From assembly GCA_000226015.1 (NCBI GenBank), contig JH154743.1, positions 75,940-139,939 of the forward strand: 64,000 nucleotides of DNA, in the 5' to 3' direction. The notes beneath the pieces are model-generated. The model was given only the letters and a program-made list of their open reading frames with translations, searched no databases and was not told the origin of the DNA. This document shows, piece by piece, positions 1 through 10,529 of the stretch (positions are counted from its first letter, which is position 1; every line of letters begins with the position of its first letter). Origin of the DNA: Mnemiopsis leidyi (Eukaryota; Ctenophora; Tentaculata; Lobata; Bolinopsidae). The position numbers and the translations under genes are program-made.

Positions 1-695
1 TGTTACCTCACAGTGTGTGAAGTTCACACTTACCCGTTATGTAACTTGATATTAAATCCTTTGTTGTACCTTATACCTATAAACTACCTAATTGCCATAG
101 ATTAATATAATCATTCAATAAATATAACTAACAATGTAAACAAATATGACTAAGGTGGATGTTTGCACAAAGGGGAATGTGCCACGCTGCTAGCTCTATC
201 CAGTTGTGTTGCATAAGCCATTTTAAAAAGACATGTTTATGGGAAAAATAGGCTTAGCTTAGATTATGAGGACATTTTTTGGTTCCAGTCTTAGCATGGA
301 TATGTTGTGCCATTAGCCATTGCCATGAAAGAGTAGGACGGTGCATAAAAAAGTATGCCATGTGCCTGACATGTTACAGAGAGCACAGTTCCTGGTCAAC
401 TGTTTCATAAAAATGTCGCCGTGCCTTACTTCTAATCTATTGAGTACAGCCCACTCTTGTGGCAGCCAACAGACCAATATTTGATTACCTTAATTTTTTC
501 TACAATGTATGCAGCAAGAATGATATTTTTACCACACTTGTTCATTTGTCTACACTTCTCCTCTTGCTCTGTTAGCACATTAAGAAGATAAATCATCTTC
601 TTCATACATAATTTGAATTATATGCAGCCTGTAATGATAAATATGTCAGAAAGTCTTTCCTCCATCTCTGATCTCTGCATCGAGACAATGATGTG
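1..695. other. Upstream flank without recognised gene
   Basis: AT-rich sequence before the first gene. I see no long open frame and no family-like peptide on either strand. The last 100 or so bases must hold the promoter and 5' UTR of the F-box gene, but no clear TATA box or initiator stands out. Confidence 0.4.
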
Positions 696-2342
696 ATGAA
701 TTTGAATCAGTTACCAGAAGAAATCGTTTTAGCTATAGCCAAGCTTCTTCCCCTCAGTGATTTACTTTACTTTTCTTCTGCAAGCAAGTGCTTCAGGAGA
801 ATATGTTTTCCACTTTACAGCAGCTTGATACTTTTACTGCCCAACTGTAACATCGATGATTGTTTTGAAACATGGCTTGATTGGGGTCATTCAAAAATAC
901 TATTGAACCTTAAATCGGATATACCTTTTGACACAAGAATTTCTACCTTTGAATTGGTGAAACAATGCTCAGAACTTGAAATTATCAATGGTTCTGATAA
1001 TTGGGAAGATGTCATATTTAAAGTCATCAGAAACAGCAACGTAAGATCAGTTAAGATTAGAAACAGCATATGCCATATTCAACAAGCTTACTATCAAAGC
1101 CCATTTGATGTATCATTCACAAAGTCTCAACTTGTATACCCTCTTGAGGATGGTAAATCAAGTTATGACAATCCTCTTGTAATTGGAAAGTTTTGTCAAA
1201 GTCAATCTTTTAAATTGAGGAGCTGTATCAATGTCTCTGAAAAAGCAAAGCGAATTGATGATTTTCTACTCAATGCAATGATGTGCACTCAACACTCGCA
1301 TTGTATGTCTGTACTGTCTCATCTTGTTTTGGATGGCTCAAACATTTCGGATGAAAGTGTCTTTGTGATTTCCAATTGTTACCCAAACCTGTTGACCCTA
1401 TCACTTAACAGTTGTTCAAATTTATCTAGCAATATTGTGAATGCAGTTGGAAAAATGGTCAACCTCCAGAGATTGTCAATTGCTGGATTAACTAGAGAGT
1501 TAAAAAGTATGACACAGCTTTCAAATTTGCCCAATCTCATATATCTGGATATTTCAAATTGCAAGCAGATGAATGACATTTCTGGCTTAATGGAAATAAT
1601 CAATAACTTTGTAATATTAAAGCTATCAGGTATTCCTGCTTCACTGGAAATTCTTTCTGTATTTGATCTGCAGAAGTTGGAAGAACTAGACATCCAGAGT
1701 TGCTACCAAGTGTCAGATTCGTTATTGGGAAGGTTGAAGCTACCAAATTTAAAAGCAATCAACCTAAGCAGTTGTGTTAGAGTAACAGATAAGATGCTGC
1801 GGAATATAATGTGTGGATCAGACAGCCTTATTGACGTTAATCTCTCCTGGCTGAAAAAGATAACGCTTTCATTTTTTGAGGAAACTGCCATGGTATCAAA
1901 AATATTTTGGCGTATCAAAAAGCTTGTACTTTGTAACATGAATGTTAATGATGACTGCTTATCTATCATTCAATCGTGTAAACCCTTGTCATTACACACA
2001 CTACACGTCGGCATGTGCAAGGAAATAACAGACAATGGCTTACTAAAAATCGCTCAAATCCCAACAATAAAATTTTTAGATTTATCACATCTGTGTAAAA
2101 TTACCGATTTAGGCATTAAGATTGTTGCTAATCGTCTTTATAGATTAAGGGAGCTTAAGATTACAGGATGTATTGGAATTACAAATAAAGGAATTACGGC
2201 CCTAAATGTTTGTCTCTACTTGTACTCATTAGAATGTGCTCAATGCAGCAAAATTACTAATGAAGCCGTAGATGGATTAATCCAAGCTTTGCCAAAACTT
2301 CAAAACGTGGTTTTTGTGAAAAAGATTACAGTCGTATTGTAA
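696..2342 (+). CDS. F-box / leucine-rich repeat protein (FBXL type), single exon
   Basis: Open frame of 548 codons from the ATG at 696; the preceding GTG at 693 is not a likely eukaryotic start. The N-terminus LPEEIVLAIAKLLPLSDLL followed by a Cys/Phe-rich stretch (residues about 5-45) is an F-box, which binds SKP1 in SCF ubiquitin ligases. From about residue 210 to the end it is built of Cys-containing leucine-rich repeats (patterns such as LDISNCKQMNDISGL, LSSCVRVTDKML and LKITGCIGITNKGI), the substrate-binding arc of FBXL proteins. By inference it is a substrate adaptor of an SCF E3 ligase. The region between about 50 and 200 is not recognisable. The gene is uninterrupted, unlike most genes in this window. 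The orthologue within the FBXL family cannot be assigned by eye. Confidence 0.85.
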   Translation: MNLNQLPEEIVLAIAKLLPLSDLLYFSSASKCFRRICFPLYSSLILLLPNCNIDDCFETWLDWGHSKILLNLKSDIPFDTRISTFELVKQCSELEIINGSDNWEDVIFKVIRNSNVRSVKIRNSICHIQQAYYQSPFDVSFTKSQLVYPLEDGKSSYDNPLVIGKFCQSQSFKLRSCINVSEKAKRIDDFLLNAMMCTQHSHCMSVLSHLVLDGSNISDESVFVISNCYPNLLTLSLNSCSNLSSNIVNAVGKMVNLQRLSIAGLTRELKSMTQLSNLPNLIYLDISNCKQMNDISGLMEIINNFVILKLSGIPASLEILSVFDLQKLEELDIQSCYQVSDSLLGRLKLPNLKAINLSSCVRVTDKMLRNIMCGSDSLIDVNLSWLKKITLSFFEETAMVSKIFWRIKKLVLCNMNVNDDCLSIIQSCKPLSLHTLHVGMCKEITDNGLLKIAQIPTIKFLDLSHLCKITDLGIKIVANRLYRLRELKITGCIGITNKGITALNVCLYLYSLECAQCSKITNEAVDGLIQALPKLQNVVFVKKITVVL

Positions 2343-2500
2343 TATTTTAAACAACATGCTAATTTTCGTTCTGAAATTCTTCAAAATAAATGTTTTTGCT
2401 ATTTTTCGGAAATTTGAACATATGATGATAAGATTCGGTAATTCAGTTAGTTCTTGGTTTAATTGCATTTCTGTTTCTCATCTTGATTGATTGCTTTTCT

Positions 2501-2534
2501 CGGCTCATTTTTACATATATGTAAAAATGAGCCG
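2501..2534. repeat. Perfect 34-bp palindrome between two genes
   Basis: The 34 bases equal their own reverse complement, with no loop: 17-bp arms reading CGGCTCATTTTTACATA. It lies 158 bp after the F-box stop and 66 bp before the TPGS2 ATG, so it is probably in the TPGS2 promoter or 5' UTR. The outermost bases (2500 and 2535) no longer pair. Confidence 0.9.
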
Positions 2535-2599
2535 TTTAAAAATACTTCTTGGTAGAGCTGCAAATACTTTACAGTTATTAGATTATCTCAGATAGAGTT

Positions 2600-3520
2600 A
2601 TGACTGCACTGCCCGACGAAAAGGCTGCTAGAACACGTGAACTATATGACAGAATCAGTCTAGGAATTGTGCGATCATTAGAAAAGCGCACAGGTGTAAC
2701 GGATGTGAAACTGCTAGATCGAAAACCAGCTGATCCTGCCCGAATCACAGAATGGGAACAAGAACACACCTGTGCTTTGCCTGAGGATATCAAAAATTTT
2801 TACATCACTACAGATGGGCTACTTTTGTGTTGGAGCGTCAAGTTCAATGGGTCTGTCACCCCACTGGGACGTATGGAAGTTAATCCATTGGCAAATTTAA
2901 AACGAATAACAATACCTCAGTGTAACAAGCATGGAGCAACTCAAAGTGTTTCGGTTGATGACACGAACTCTGATGATGAAGAGAGTAAAGCTAGGCCAAG
3001 CTTTTCTCAAATAGAAAAGGCTTTCGAAATCGATGCCTGCTGTTCACACGGAAAAGTATGTTTGGTTTATGAAGTAGGAGGCAGTAAAGAACCCAAGATT
3101 TGGTTTCTAGATAGAGCTGTTCGCTGGCATTTTTTAGCCTCCTCATTTATGGAATATTTTAGACTCATGGTCATGCATCTTGGGCTACCACAATGGCAAT
3201 ATGCCTTTACTGACATAGGCTTGTCTCCCATGTCGAAGCAATGGTTTAATCTTTATGCACCTGTACGTCTAGCAATTGACGACGAACAGTTGAGCAGAAA
3301 TTTGTCAGACACAGATGCAGATATTGTAGTGGCAGATAAAAACTTTGCTATCGGAAAAATTGATATCGACAGATTGTTTAAACTCACTAATGACAAAAAT
3401 AGAGATAAGCCGGCCAAGAAAAAGCCACAACCTGCCCCTTCACCTCAAACTAGTAATCAGAAACTTTCATCAACTAGACCCTCTCTTGCTCATCTTGCTT
3501 CAAAGCGCCATACCAGATAA
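2600..3520 (+). CDS. TPGS2: Tubulin polyglutamylase complex subunit 2 (TPGS2), single exon
   Basis: Open frame of 306 aa. It follows vertebrate TPGS2 (about 300 aa) along most of its length: an N-terminal ITRILE-like helix (here LGIVRSLEKRTGVTDVKLL), the SMI1/KNR4-type core with WEQEHTCALPEDIKNFY (from about residue 52), WSVKFNGSVTPLGRMEVN, then GKVCLVYEVG, IWFLDRAVRWHFLA and LGLPQWQYAFTDIGLSP (to about residue 210). The tail is basic and Pro/Ser-rich (KPAKKKPQPAPSP). In the known complex TPGS2 is a non-catalytic subunit with TTLL1, TPGS1, LRRC49 and NICN1, which adds glutamate side chains to tubulin in cilia and neurons. The function here is inferred from the family. Vertebrate TPGS2 has introns; this copy has none, so either introns were lost or it is an old retrocopy that became the functional gene. 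Confidence 0.9.
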   Translation: MTALPDEKAARTRELYDRISLGIVRSLEKRTGVTDVKLLDRKPADPARITEWEQEHTCALPEDIKNFYITTDGLLLCWSVKFNGSVTPLGRMEVNPLANLKRITIPQCNKHGATQSVSVDDTNSDDEESKARPSFSQIEKAFEIDACCSHGKVCLVYEVGGSKEPKIWFLDRAVRWHFLASSFMEYFRLMVMHLGLPQWQYAFTDIGLSPMSKQWFNLYAPVRLAIDDEQLSRNLSDTDADIVVADKNFAIGKIDIDRLFKLTNDKNRDKPAKKKPQPAPSPQTSNQKLSSTRPSLAHLASKRHTR

Positions 3521-3806
3521 TTATCTTTCATCACACACTAAACTTCAACTTCAGATGAGTGACAGAGTAAACACTGTGCACGCTGTAATCTATCTATCTA
3601 TTTCATGTACTTATTAAAATTAATTTGACTATTTTTGATAACGGTGCATAATGATTTTCAACAGATTTATCTATAAGAATAGCAATTTTGTTCATTTGGT
3701 TTCTGGTGCCTTACGTCTTTGTAGAACAATTACCGTAGAACAAAATGAACCAATATGCATTTTGATTTGCTTTAAAATCTGTACCTAGTTAGCTCCTGAA
3801 AATTTC

Positions 3807-6800
3807 ATGGCAGAAGATGAAGCAGTGATCTCTGGAGACGGGCTAGACCCTAATAATATCGATGAAGTTTATGTTCCTTATAAGGAGATTGAAGATGACA
3901 CAATAGAAAAAGGCAAACCGGAGATCGAATTCGACGAAAAAGTAAGTGTACACTTAAGGGAAATTTGTAGATCACCGACCGGCGCGGCTTATAGCCGGCT
4001 ACAATTTTGATAGTCGGCTATAAACCCGCTTATAGCTGGTCAGTAGCCGCTTACATTTGTTGTTGAGTGACGGCTATAAGCCGGTTATAAGCCGGTCATA
4101 AGCCGGACATAAGCCGTTTAGGTATCAAAAGTGGTTAGAAGCCGGCCATAAGGTATTAACTAAATGACATGGTACTGAACAATAGTCAGGAGCCGGCTAT
4201 AAGAAATTCTGTGGAATCGGCTGTTAGCCGGTTACAAGCCGTTTAGGTATCTAAAGTGGTTATAAGCCGGCTATTAGCCGGTTATAAGATATTGATCCAA
4301 TATCATGGTACTGAACGATAGTCAGAAGCCAGCTATAAGAAATTCTTGGAAAATGGCTATTAGCCGGTTAAAAGCCGGTTATAAGCCGGCTTATAACCAC
4401 TTTTGATACCTAAACAGCTTATGGCCGGCTTATAACCGTCGCTCAACACCAAATGTTAGCAGCTACTGACCGGCTATGAGCCGGCTTATAGCCGGCTATT
4501 AAAATTGTAGCCGGCTAAAAGCCGTCTATAAGCCGGCTTAATAGCCGGTTAGTAGCCGGCTTATAGCCGGTCGGTGATCTACCAAATAGCCCGCATAAAT
4601 AAGAGAACCTTCTGATTGCGGAAATTTGAGTAAATAACATCTAATTGTGATGCACAATCTATTGAACTATTGCTCTAGAATCTAGATTCAAGAAGTCCTA
4701 TCTTTATACAATCCCCACAATACCTGCCCAGGCTAAATTATCCTCGGTGAAACACCTCTTCTCCAAGCTGGATCCCGCTGTGGTTAAATCCCAGGGAGAT
4801 GCGATCGGGGAGATAGGATTAGCATTGCGGTACCGGCAAGACAAGGAACTTCTCATGATCAGAGTTGTGTCTGCTCACGGACTTGCCTCCAGACAAGTAG
4901 CCAGACTTTCTGTTGACCCTCAGGTATTGTCTTTGAAGTATGTCTCAGGTATTGTCTTTGAAGTATGGTTCATCTTTCCTTTACTTCAGGTTGCTGCCTT
5001 CCATTTGGCTTTTTATTGACTATTGTATTCGTATCACCAACTCCCGTATCTTATTTACCAAAGTAACATCTTTTATGTTATTATGCTAACGAGCTTATAG
5101 AAAAATTTAGGTAGAAGTATCGCTGCTGGATAGTGTAGAGCAAGACATTGCTCGTACTACGATCAAGAAGAACTCCAATAATCCTGTTTGGAACGAGATT
5201 CTGACCTTCAAAGTTGACGAATATGCAGTTGAGGGCACAAGGGTTTTGTTCAGGTGAGCAGTAGTGACTTTACCTTATCCATAAGTTTGTGATAGGTTAT
5301 GCATTTTTTCTAATCTTGCATTTCATAAGCATTAACTTTTGTAAATTTCTATAATTAAGGACCGTTTTTACTTTCAGAGTGCTGGATGGAGGTGACGTTA
5401 TTGGAGAGCTAATGATCCCGTTAGATTGGGACATATTAGAGGGTGAGACTGAGTGGTTTGATCTTCAAGATCAGGTTGAGTAAAGTAAATTCTGTATAGA
5501 TAAAAATATATCATGATAAGATTGAAACTTGAGACAAACATCATACCTCAATAAATAACTTAGTTTATTGCACCTTGTTAAATTAATCAAACAAAATGAA
5601 TAATTGACCACAGATTATAAGTAGGTGGTGGTTTTCTGAAAGTGCCCTTCTAGATCGAGCATTGTTATAACAACAGTGGATCATTCATCATTATTTTACA
5701 GTCCAAATGACTCAGTTACTTCAACAAATTTTGTGAACCATCCCACAAAAGTGTCGTTTGGTGCCCAGAAAATGGTTCGAAAAACAACCCCGTTTAAAGT
5801 TCCTATGATCAAGCCTCCAATCACATCGCTGAGATAATGCCTTCCTAACATCACACGAGATGAACAAATTGTAGCTGCCAGACAGATAAACAATAAACAG
5901 AACTGAAAGCTCTTATCTGCATCTGATATTAGGATAACTCCTAATGTTCCCATACGGGAACTGTGTCCCGATGGGAAACTGAACTTGTTAATACGCGGAA
6001 AACGGGCATCATTTGCTCCCGGTCTCTGTCGAGCGACTATCGCTTTGATGAGGACTTTTATTGTTTCGTCGTAAAATTGGGCCGAGAGTAAGTTAAAGTA
6101 GAAAGAAAATGTTTGAAGGTTTGATGAAGAAAGGAGAACAGCAAGGTTCACTGGGATTAGCATTATAGCCCCTCCAAAAATCTCACACATCAAGAAAAAT
6201 GTCAGTAATGTTAGATGTAGCCCACTTTCTGATTCATAGTTTTTTAGCACGTAGAGGGAAACTGTTGCTCGCTTGTCGAATTCTTTAACTTTGGTAATGA
6301 AGTCCGTTTCTTGGACCTCAGCGATTGACGAAATAATGTCATCTGAAGTTGTCGGCTCGTCGGACTTAATTTCGGCATTATCTGAGAATTGCGAGGAGAA
6401 TTCTTGAGATATCAGGCGTTTTCTCAGGACATCTCCCTCCGACATAGTTCATAGAACCTTAGGCTTGAGTAGAATTGTAAGCTATTTTGAGAAAAAAGTA
6501 AATTCCCTCCTCGATCGGGATATTCTTATGTAAAAGTGTTTCCTATCTGGTAAAAACGATGCTGTAAAACGGGTACAAATAAACAGAGTAGCGAAATTTG
6601 AAACAAGATACCAAGAAATAATCAAATTATATAAAATCTCATACAAACGGTATTCGTTCAATCTATGAACGGCAACAACGATCACGACTGATATATTTGC
6701 TCGTTATCAATTGTGGGCTATAATTAAATCAACAATTATAGATCCGTGGCACACAAGTAATTGCTTATATTAATTATGGTTTGATATAGGCCATCGCTTT

Positions 6801-9800
6801 CAACCAACGGAATTGAAATGCGGTAAAAAGGTGTTTAGGCATATCTCGGTACTTAATTTAAGAAAAATGGTAAAATATCTATTACTTATTCCAAGATAAG
6901 ACAATTCCAAGATAACCTTACATAAACACGCTTGTACCGCTTGCAGAGAGATTGGAGCATCAGTGGCGCGCTGCACGTGCGCGTGAGATATACTAACCCG
7001 ACAACTCTGCACGTTAACGTCGCTTCAGCAGAGGGGCTCTGTGGCAAAGACAAAGACAAAATGTCAGATCCTTATGTCAGAGTTACTCTGGCCGGGAAGT
7101 ACCCTGTAAAAACTACCAAGGTAGGTTTTCTTTCAAGATCAGTTTCCTCTTTATTTCAAATATTAACATTTTGTTTAAATATTAACATTTTGTTTGAGAT
7201 TTGTCCTTGTCTGATTCACACAACACTTAATAGGTGATTAAAGGGACTGTCAATCCAGTTTGGAGTGAAACTTTCGACTTTGCTATTCCAGTTCAGATGC
7301 TTTAAACCGCGTAAGTGGATATGTTATTCTAGTTCAGCTGCCTCAAACCGCGTAAGTGGATACATATGTTATTCCAGTTGAGCTGCTTCAAACCGCGTAT
7401 AGTAAGCTGCTTCGAACCACGTAAGTGGATATAAAATTAAGACACGCTTTATGAATCTGATTTATGATAGTTTATTAACAATTCAAATGCTAATATATTG
7501 ATTTGCGGTCCAAAGTAATGCTTCGTTGGCAACTAAAGGTTCACAAAGAGAAAAGACAAAACTACGTAACACTAGAAACATATCTTCAAGACAAAGGTGA
7601 AGAACAAATCAAGACAATGAATAGAATCACGGACGTTTCAACTGCTTATTATTTACTAAGAATAGGCTGAACAATCCATCATGTACTCATGTACAAACTT
7701 GACGTTTTATAGTACCTCCCTGATCACTAACCAGTACCGTCCAACTAGAAGCAATACAAGTACATACGTAAGTCGGATACGTTAGTCAGATGTTAGTGAG
7801 ATACGTTAGTCAGATGTTAGTGAGATAGTTCAGTTTCTTATTAGCATATAGGAGCTAGTGCATCACTAGGCTAGTGTCTAAATTTAGACTTAATCATTTA
7901 AAACCATGACAACGCTGCTCAGCAAAATAACGTTAAATCCAAAGAGCTAAAAATAGTCAAGTAGATGCAGGACTAAACAGGATATCGAGTTACAGCGACA
8001 AGCGGACTTAAGAGGAACAACCGAACAGACGTATTTAATCAGTCCTTAGCGTGCTAACGTACACTGAGGCAGGGCTTGTGATACTGGTTAACTGTTCTGA
8101 ATGATCATGTATAATTGTATTGACCTGTCAACTAGTGATATTAGCTTGCCGTACATTGCACATCGTCCTATACGCTTGTGTGTGGGAAATTAAGTGGTTG
8201 TGTAGTATCAGTCCAACACTGTTCTATAAATAAACAAGAATTAAACTGAGTTGAGTACAAAACGACTGCTTAGTTCAAGTTGCTCCTTGCTGGAAAGGTT
8301 AACCGGCAAACTGCAGTACAAAAGCATGCAGCATAGTTGGTTGCACTATAATGAGTGTGGCATTTCCTAGTCAGTACTCGCAGCCACAACCTTGATATAC
8401 CATGTCAGGTATAGAATGATGCGAGTAACTGCGTGTAACCCGTGCAGCTATTTATAGAACAGCACGCGTGCAGCAACTTTAAATAAGTTGTTAGAAAGTT
8501 GCGTGTTGTGCACGTTAAATAGCACGTGCACGTGCTTTGTAGATGTGTGGTTTCAAGTGGGATTTAAGTTAGAGGGAGTTGGTGTTATTGAGTTTAATCT
8601 GCCAGCCTGAACTAAATTTGGTTGCAGGTTGCATTTAGATATAAACTATAAAGTATGTTGTGTAAAATGTACAGCGTGTTCTGTAAAGTACAAGCGTTTA
8701 TTATTGTACAGTGTACATAGTACCAGTCTTCTACACAATTACAGATACGTAGATCTCCTATTCTTTCTCCTCAAAACACACCCCAGTGGTAGAAGGTAGA
8801 CGTCCTATCTCCCTCTGTTAAACAGGGAGAAACAAGCTAGTTGTAACGGATAGAACCCTCGTGTGGTGATCAGTACACTTAAGATGTGTCGTGTGCAGAT
8901 CTAAGTCTTTACAATCTAGAAAATACCAGAAAACCTAAGTCTTTACAATCTAGAAAATACCAGAAAACCTAAGTCTTTACAATCTAGAAAATACCAGAAA
9001 ACCTAAGTCTTTACAATCTAGAAAATACCAGAAAACCTAAGTCTTTACAATCTAGAAAATACCAGAAAAGAACTGCAAACTGTAGCAACACACCTGTAAC
9101 TGTATTTGCTATCTTGTAAGATTGTAGACGTTCGCTCGTAGGTCATTACCTCAGCTTACAAGCACGTGTATCATGCAAGGAGTTGTTTCTTGAAAAATAC
9201 ACCCCATGTGTGTACATAGTATATCGATAGAGACAATTCGTACGGCGAGACATGTGCATGTGTGTCTTTGAAATTATAAATTAATTGATAATTAGAAGCA
9301 GCGATTAAAAAAGAAGTGCCATTCCGTAATCTTAAGTCATTATGGCAAGTAGCTACTAGCTATACATTAAATTTAAAGACAACTAAGGATTGAACTAAGG
9401 ACCTGTTTTTCAGTACGATACTGCTTGCAGTATACAACAAAAATATCATTGAATCTGACGACTTTTTGGGTGAAGCCCGCATTTCTCTGAGCGAGTTCAA
9501 ACATTTCCACGAGATCGACAACTGGTTCCCCTTAGCGGATCTGGTTTGTAATTTTTAAACTTTAAATCAAAATCTTTTCAGAGAAAAGCTTGTTGCTTGT
9601 AAAAGTTCACACTGTAATAATCTGGACTAAAACCAGAAACATGTACGATTGTTTCCTCCAACAGAAACACGTAGCCCGACATAGGTCGGAGTGGAGTAAA
9701 GGTGCGGTGGAGCAGGAGCTCCGGGAGGCGCTGGTGGCACACATCACCTGCCGCTCTCCACAGCTCGTCTTTAATAACACCTCCAACAAGAACAGGGTAC

Positions 9801-10154
9801 GGGTAGTTACCTTGTTGGTGTAAAAATATGTTTCTACTATACCATGTGTATCAACCATACTATGTATCAACTATTATATGTGTTGAAATGCTATATGTAT
9901 CAACTATTCTGTGTTGAAATGCTATATGTAAAAACTATACTACGTGTAGAAATGCTAACTATAATTATCAAAATTGAAGTTTCTCCCCATTGCCACTTGC
10001 GGCAATTTTACCAAATTTATTACCCTAGTTTGTGTCGAATATATTTCCAACAATGAATGCAATCATTTCTCAGGTCATTCGATTATCATGTCCTAAAGCC
10101 GGACAAAAGTCGAAAATCACAATTGTTAACGGAAAGTTGATTTTTGATAACTGA
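3807..10154 (+). CDS. Tandem C2-domain protein, multi-exon, with an in-frame stop in C2B
   Basis: Exons read by eye: 3807-3941, 4732-4923, 5111-5253, 5378-5474, 6947-7120, 7234-7310, 9414-9543, 9665-9796 and 10074-10154. All join in phase and would give 386 residues. C2A (about 65-185) ends in GELMIPLDWDILEGETEWFDL. C2B (about 195-315) has KDKDKMSDPYVRV, NPVWSETFDFAIP and ESDDFLGEARISL; the loop-1 Asp residues and the final DD are present, but the YNKN stretch replaces the usual DxD, so Ca2+ binding may be partial. A 70-residue C-terminal tail ends SKITIVNGKLIFDN. I do not recognise the family; membrane or Ca2+-dependent lipid binding is a C2-based inference. Two oddities: the donor after exon 4 (GTTGAG) is weak and read-through stops at 5481 to give a 191-aa single-C2 form; and TAA at 7303-7305 interrupts C2B (see findings). 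PLPP6 lies antisense in intron 4. Confidence 0.7.
3967..4582. mobile_element. Foldback MITE built of AGCCGG-TATA sub-repeats
   Basis: The element begins GTAGATCACCGACCGGC and ends in its reverse complement. The inner parts are also inverted copies of each other (for example GGCTACAATTTT on the left against AAAATTGTAGCC on the right), so most of the 616 bp can fold back on itself. Inside are dozens of variants of TAAGCCGGCTATAAGCCGG in both orientations. It has no coding capacity. It sits in the first intron of the C2 gene, 25 bp after the donor site. No clear target-site duplication is visible, so the transposase family is unassigned. Confidence 0.8.
5696..6445 (-). CDS. PLPP6: PAP2-family lipid phosphatase, PLPP6 type (polyisoprenoid diphosphate phosphatase)
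   Basis: Single-exon open frame of 249 aa starting MSEGDVLRKRL. The three PAP2 phosphatase motifs are all present: KAIVARQRP (KX6RP), PSGHSSR (with the catalytic His), and SRVMLGRHYLSDVIGG (SRX5HX3D with the nucleophilic His). Several hydrophobic segments (about residues 75-100, 100-125, 175-200 and 205-225) fit a multi-pass ER or nuclear-envelope protein. Motif 3, SRVMLGRH, is typical of PLPP6/PPAPDC2, which dephosphorylates presqualene, farnesyl and geranylgeranyl diphosphates; the substrate is inferred. The size (human about 295 aa) and the intronless structure fit. It lies antisense in an intron of the C2-domain gene, between the C2A and C2B exons. Confidence 0.88.
   Translation of the reverse strand: MSEGDVLRKRLISQEFSSQFSDNAEIKSDEPTTSDDIISSIAEVQETDFITKVKEFDKRATVSLYVLKNYESESGLHLTLLTFFLMCEIFGGAIMLIPVNLAVLLSSSNLQTFSFYFNLLSAQFYDETIKVLIKAIVARQRPGANDARFPRINKFSFPSGHSSRMGTLGVILISDADKSFQFCLLFICLAATICSSRVMLGRHYLSDVIGGLIIGTLNGVVFRTIFWAPNDTFVGWFTKFVEVTESFGL
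7276..7440 (+). repeat. Local tandem copies of an exon tail and its splice donor
   Basis: The last 30 or so bases of the C2B exon at 7234-7310, plus its GTAAGTGGATA donor, recur immediately downstream three more times (7322-7366, 7368-7403 and a shorter unit 7404-7432). Units share TATTCCAGTTCAGCTGC and AACCGCGTAAGTGGATA. The first, in-frame unit reads ATG CTT TAA where the later units keep CTG CCT CAA or CTG CTT CAA. Confidence 0.8.
7311..9413 (+). other. Large intron of the C2 gene, no gene seen
   Basis: About 2.1 kb between the two C2B exons. It contains the exon-tail repeats at the start, a small doublet of GATACGTTAGTCAGATGTTAGT near 7780-7830, a 34-bp minisatellite at 8901-9070 and otherwise unstructured AT-rich DNA. 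No peptide resembling a known family was found. Confidence 0.5.
8901..9070. repeat. 34-bp minisatellite, 5 copies
   Basis: Five head-to-tail units starting CTAAGTCTTTACAATCTAG at 8901, 8935, 8969, 9003 and 9037, almost identical to one another. It is intronic. The low divergence suggests recent expansion. Confidence 0.95.
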
Positions 10155-10529
10155 AGAACGGACCTTGGGCAAAATGAGCATGGTAGCATAGAAAAATGAT
10201 CAGAAAAGTTACATGAAATAAAGCGGAAATATCAATGATTTCGTCTAGAAACAAGAATTGCGGCCGCTTTCATTGTGTCTGGCGACCGCTGAATTTCCCG
10301 TATCTTGCCGTCGCTTATTGTCATTAAACCTCGAGGAATGAGGAATCAAAATACGCAACCTCGTACCAGACGTAATTTCGGTTAGTTGTTCTGCACGTGT
10401 AAAATCAGACGCGCGAATTCACGCAGCCGTTCGATGTGCAGCCACGATTGAAAAATTGCACGCGCAAAGTTTAGACACAATTGCGCGTTCTTTTCATCGT
10501 TCGTTTATTTCAAATATCTTAACTCAGCT

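Noticed and set aside
4747-5019. 90-aa frame as a separate small protein
   Set aside because: It is the C2A exon 4732-4923 plus intron read-through.
8901-9070. Possible CRISPR-like array
   Set aside because: Units are contiguous without distinct spacers, and the genome is clearly animal.
9590-9823. 77-aa frame starting inside the intron before 9665 and its twin at 13471-13704
   Set aside because: The coding part is only the exon 9665-9796 (and 13546-13677); the rest is intron read-through on both sides.
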